DNA of 64,000 nucleotides from Hyphomicrobiales bacterium. GTDB taxonomy: Bacteria > Pseudomonadota > Alphaproteobacteria > Rhizobiales > Methylopilaceae. Of the stretch, positions 61,590-64,000 are shown in pieces (the first letter of the stretch is position 1; each line of letters starts with the position of its first letter). The notes beneath the pieces were generated by a model, which worked only from the letters and a program-made list of their open reading frames with translations, searched no databases and was not told the DNA's origin. A program made the position numbers and the translations under genes. Where the stretch lies: the NCBI GenBank assembly GCA_022842205.1, contig JALHQA010000001.1, positions 186,001-250,000 of the forward strand. Direction: 5' to 3'.

Positions 61590-62755
61590 TGCGCGCCTGC
61601 CGCGGCCTGATAACGGCCTTTCCACGCACCGCCGCGTCCGAGCCAATGCTGCACGGCGGAATCCACGGTAAACGTCGTATAGAACGCTGCAATGACCGGC
61701 AAGGCGACACCCCACATCGCGGACCGGCGGTACAGACGAACGATCGGCTGGAACGACAGCGCCATGATCGCCCAGGCCAGCGCGCCGGCAAAGCCCGGCC
61801 AGCCCTCCACCGCGATCGCGAGATAAGGCGGCGCCAGATACGTCACGAACAGGCCGAGCACCGAACCTGCCAGCTTCAGCGGCGAGTAATCCAGTTGAGC
61901 ATAGGCCGAGCGGGACACCATGCGGCGAATTTCACCGATGCCGTCGTAGGGACGGATGCTTTCCACCGCCTCGGTCAGACCGAGAAAGACCGGCCCCTGC
62001 TGTTTCAGAAGGCCGCCCATCGCGCAGTCGTCGATCAGCGCATCGCGGATCGCGGCGACACCGCCGGCCTTCACCAGCGCGTCGTGGCGGACCAGCATGC
62101 AGCCGCCGGCCGCGGCGGCCGTTTTGCTGCCCGGATCGTTCACCCAGGAGAACGGATACAGCTTCTGGAAGAAGTAGACGAAAGCCGGAATCAGCATTTT
62201 CTCGAAGAAGCTGTCGCAGCGCAGCTTGACCATAAGGGATGTCAGTCCGGTCCCTTTGGCCTCGGCGCCGCGCACCAGCCGTTCCAGCGCCTTCGAATCG
62301 CGGAAGGCGATATCGGCATCGGTGAAGAGTATGTAGTCCGGCGCGCCCTTGGCCTCGACCATGCGAACACCGGTCGCCATCGCATTGAGTTTTCCGGTCC
62401 ATCCGGACGGCGGCTCGGTGCCGCGAAGGATCGTAAGGCGATTCTCGGCATCGAGCTTCACCGCCTCATTCATCGCGATATCGCCGGTGCCGTCATTCGA
62501 TTGATCGTCGACGAGCACCACTGAGAATTCGCCGGCATAGCTCTGCTCAAGCAGCGACCCTATCGACCTCGCAATGACATCGGCTTCGTTGCGGGCCGGA
62601 ACCACGGCAACGATGCGCGGCCAGGTCACCGGCGCCGGAAGATCGTCGGGCGCGAACCGCACGTCGCGTTCCGCCGCACGCCAATACCCCCCGCGCAAAA
62701 GCAGGAGATAGAGCCACACCGAAAGCGAGATGGCGGCAAGCGCAGCGTCGATCAC
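61586..62755 (-). CDS. hpnB: Hopanoid-associated glycosyltransferase
   Basis: 389 residues from GTG 62755. GT2-type transferase with an N-terminal membrane helix (AALAAISLSVWLYLLLL) and further helices at the C-terminus (LKLAGSVLGLFVTYLAPPYL). GT-A motifs: VAVVPARNEADVIARSIGSL, VVLVDDQSNDGTGDIA, GWTGKLNAMATG and the DxD in YILFTDADIAFRD. HpnB is found at the head of hopanoid clusters; its acceptor is not proven. 51 bases separate it from dxs. Confidence 0.93.
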   Translation of the reverse strand: MIDAALAAISLSVWLYLLLLRGGYWRAAERDVRFAPDDLPAPVTWPRIVAVVPARNEADVIARSIGSLLEQSYAGEFSVVLVDDQSNDGTGDIAMNEAVKLDAENRLTILRGTEPPSGWTGKLNAMATGVRMVEAKGAPDYILFTDADIAFRDSKALERLVRGAEAKGTGLTSLMVKLRCDSFFEKMLIPAFVYFFQKLYPFSWVNDPGSKTAAAAGGCMLVRHDALVKAGGVAAIRDALIDDCAMGGLLKQQGPVFLGLTEAVESIRPYDGIGEIRRMVSRSAYAQLDYSPLKLAGSVLGLFVTYLAPPYLAIAVEGWPGFAGALAWAIMALSFQPIVRLYRRSAMWGVALPVIAAFYTTFTVDSAVQHWLGRGGAWKGRYQAAAGAQ

Positions 62756-62806
62756 GCGAGACCTTCCCTGCGCGGACTGTGACAGTCGCTCATACCAGTA
62801 CGGGCG

Positions 62807-64000
62807 TCAGGCCCGGTCCTTGGCGGCAGCCTGCGTCTTGCCCAGCGCTTCGAACACCTTGGAGACGATGCCCTTGGCGTCCATTCCGGCCTTCGAATAC
62901 ATACGATCAGGCTTGTCGTGATCGGTGTATTCATCGGGCAGGACGAGCGAACGTATCTTGAGGCCTTCGTCGAACACGCCGTTCTCGGCCAGAAGATGAT
63001 GGACCATCGAACCGAAGCCGCCGACCGAACCCTCCTCGATAGTGATGAGCACATCGTGGGTACGGGCGAGATTCAGGATCATCTCCTCGTCGAGCGGCTT
63101 TGCGAAGCGCGCATCGGCGACCGTGGTCGAGAGGCCCTTGGCGTCCAGTTCGTCCGCGGCCTTGAGCGATTCCTGCAGGCGCGTGCCGAAGGACAGAAGA
63201 GCGATCTGGCTGCCCGTGCGGATGATGCGGCCTTTGCCGATCTCCAGCGGAATGCCCTCCTGCGGCATCTCTACGCCGACGCCTTCGCCGCGCGGATAGC
63301 GGAACGCGATCGGGCCGTCGTTATAGGCAACCGCCGTCGCGACCATATGGACAAGCTCGGCCTCGTCGGCCGCCGCCATGACCACCATTTCGGGCAGGCA
63401 GGCGAGATAGGCGACATCGAAGGCACCGGCATGCGTCGCGCCGTCGGCGCCGACATAACCAGCGCGATCGATGGCAAAGCGCACCGGCAGCTTCTGCAGC
63501 GCAACGTCATGGACAAGCTGGTCGTAGCCGCGCTGCAGGAAGGTCGAGTAGATCGCGCAGAACGGCTTGTAGCCCTCGGTCGCAAGGCCGGCGGCAAACG
63601 TCACCGCATGCTGCTCGGCGATGCCGACATCGAATGTGCGGTCAGGGAAGCTCTTCTCGAAGATGCCGACGCCCGTGCCGTCCGGCATGGCGGCCGTGAT
63701 GGCGACGATCTTGTCGTCCTTCATACCTTCCTTGGCGAGGCTGTCGCCAAAGACCTTGGTGTAGCTCGGGAAGTTCGCCGCGGCCTTTTTCTGCTGGCCG
63801 GTAACGGGGTCGAACTGCACGACGCCGTGATACTTGTCGTCGGACGCCTCGGCCGGGGCATAGCCCTTGCCCTTCTGCGTAATGACATGGATCAGGACCG
63901 GGCCGTCGGCATTGTCGCGGACGTTCTGCAACACCGGCAGAAGATGGTTCAGATCGTGGCCGTCGATCGGGCCGACATAATAAAGGCCGAGCTCCTCGAA
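62807..64000 (-). CDS. dxs: 1-deoxy-D-xylulose-5-phosphate synthase, N-terminal part beyond window
   Basis: The last 397 residues are visible; the gene continues past base 64000. Thiamine-diphosphate enzyme, first step of the MEP isoprenoid pathway. The visible part starts in the first domain at [20 protein letters not shown] and [20 protein letters not shown]. It then covers the Pyr domain ([20 protein letters not shown] with the catalytic Glu, [19 protein letters not shown]) and the C-terminal transketolase domain ([20 protein letters not shown]). Lying 51 bases upstream of hpnB, it may head the hopanoid transcript and raise precursor supply. Confidence 0.96.
   Translation of the reverse strand, partial: FEELGLYYVGPIDGHDLNHLLPVLQNVRDNADGPVLIHVITQKGKGYAPAEASDDKYHGVVQFDPVTGQQKKAAANFPSYTKVFGDSLAKEGMKDDKIVAITAAMPDGTGVGIFEKSFPDRTFDVGIAEQHAVTFAAGLATEGYKPFCAIYSTFLQRGYDQLVHDVALQKLPVRFAIDRAGYVGADGATHAGAFDVAYLACLPEMVVMAAADEAELVHMVATAVAYNDGPIAFRYPRGEGVGVEMPQEGIPLEIGKGRIIRTGSQIALLSFGTRLQESLKAADELDAKGLSTTVADARFAKPLDEEMILNLARTHDVLITIEEGSVGGFGSMVHHLLAENGVFDEGLKIRSLVLPDEYTDHDKPDRMYSKAGMDAKGIVSKVFEALGKTQAAAKDRA

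Noticed and set aside
1-64000. Search for CRISPR arrays, insertion sequences, prophage or integrase genes
   Set aside because: No regularly spaced repeats, transposase or integrase motifs, or attachment-site duplications seen; tRNA-Gly has no adjacent integrase or duplicated 3' end that I can find.

Overview
The window looks like a chromosomal segment of a high-GC alphaproteobacterium, most likely of the Hyphomicrobiales or a close relative. The grounds are a GcrA cell-cycle regulator with clustered GANTC (CcrM) sites, a class I lysyl-tRNA synthetase, SAM-II and glycine riboswitches, the rhizobial-type long Dcd, an argD-argF-hslO run, and a full hopanoid gene cluster. I see no prophage, insertion sequence, CRISPR array or replication origin. 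Genus cannot be named from the sequence alone.

Layout. 1-8.3 kb: 3' part of lysK, an orphan solute-binding protein, a membrane GT2 glycosyltransferase, then a dadA-like oxidoreductase plus SCO1 pair behind a tandem glycine riboswitch. A short accessory stretch follows (two small proteins, a Crp/Fnr regulator, tRNA-Gly). 8.3-19 kb: dodecin, a DUF1648-like minigene, an exported protein, dcd, metZ behind a SAM-II riboswitch, apaG, trkH, the arginine genes argE / argD-argF-hslO, and gcrA. 19-22 kb: phoR-phoU-phoB on the minus strand, with a PHO box in front of phoR. 22-32.8 kb: a phospholipase D-VTT fusion with an EEP-family enzyme, a REC-DUF3369-kinase with its OmpR-type partner, a small exported protein, a large membrane kinase paired with a peptide-type binding protein, and an OsmC protein.

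32.8-42.8 kb holds the least ordinary part. A five-gene minus-strand run encodes a CHASE2 adenylate/guanylate cyclase, an MBL-fold hydrolase, a Na+/H+ antiporter ending in an apparently competent cyclic-nucleotide-binding domain, a DUF2157 membrane protein and a GDYXXLXY protein. It is divergent from a TPR/beta-barrel envelope protein and a FecR-domain exported protein. A long inverted repeat sits between the two arms. I read this as a candidate envelope-sensing cyclic-nucleotide circuit that controls ion transport.

42.8-48.3 kb: a copper module (DUF305 protein divergent from a CopA ATPase with a textbook MerR/CueR-type promoter) and glycogen phosphorylase. 48.3-64 kb: isoprenoid and hopanoid metabolism. 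ispA feeds farnesyl diphosphate to a minus-strand operon dxs-hpnB-hpnC-hpnD-hpnE-shc-hpnG-methyltransferase. A plus-strand block hpnN-hpnA-DUF2141-hpnH supplies the transporter, the epimerase and adenosylhopane synthase. Together they make squalene by the HpnCDE route, cyclise it, add and then depurinate the adenosyl side chain, and export the product to the outer membrane.
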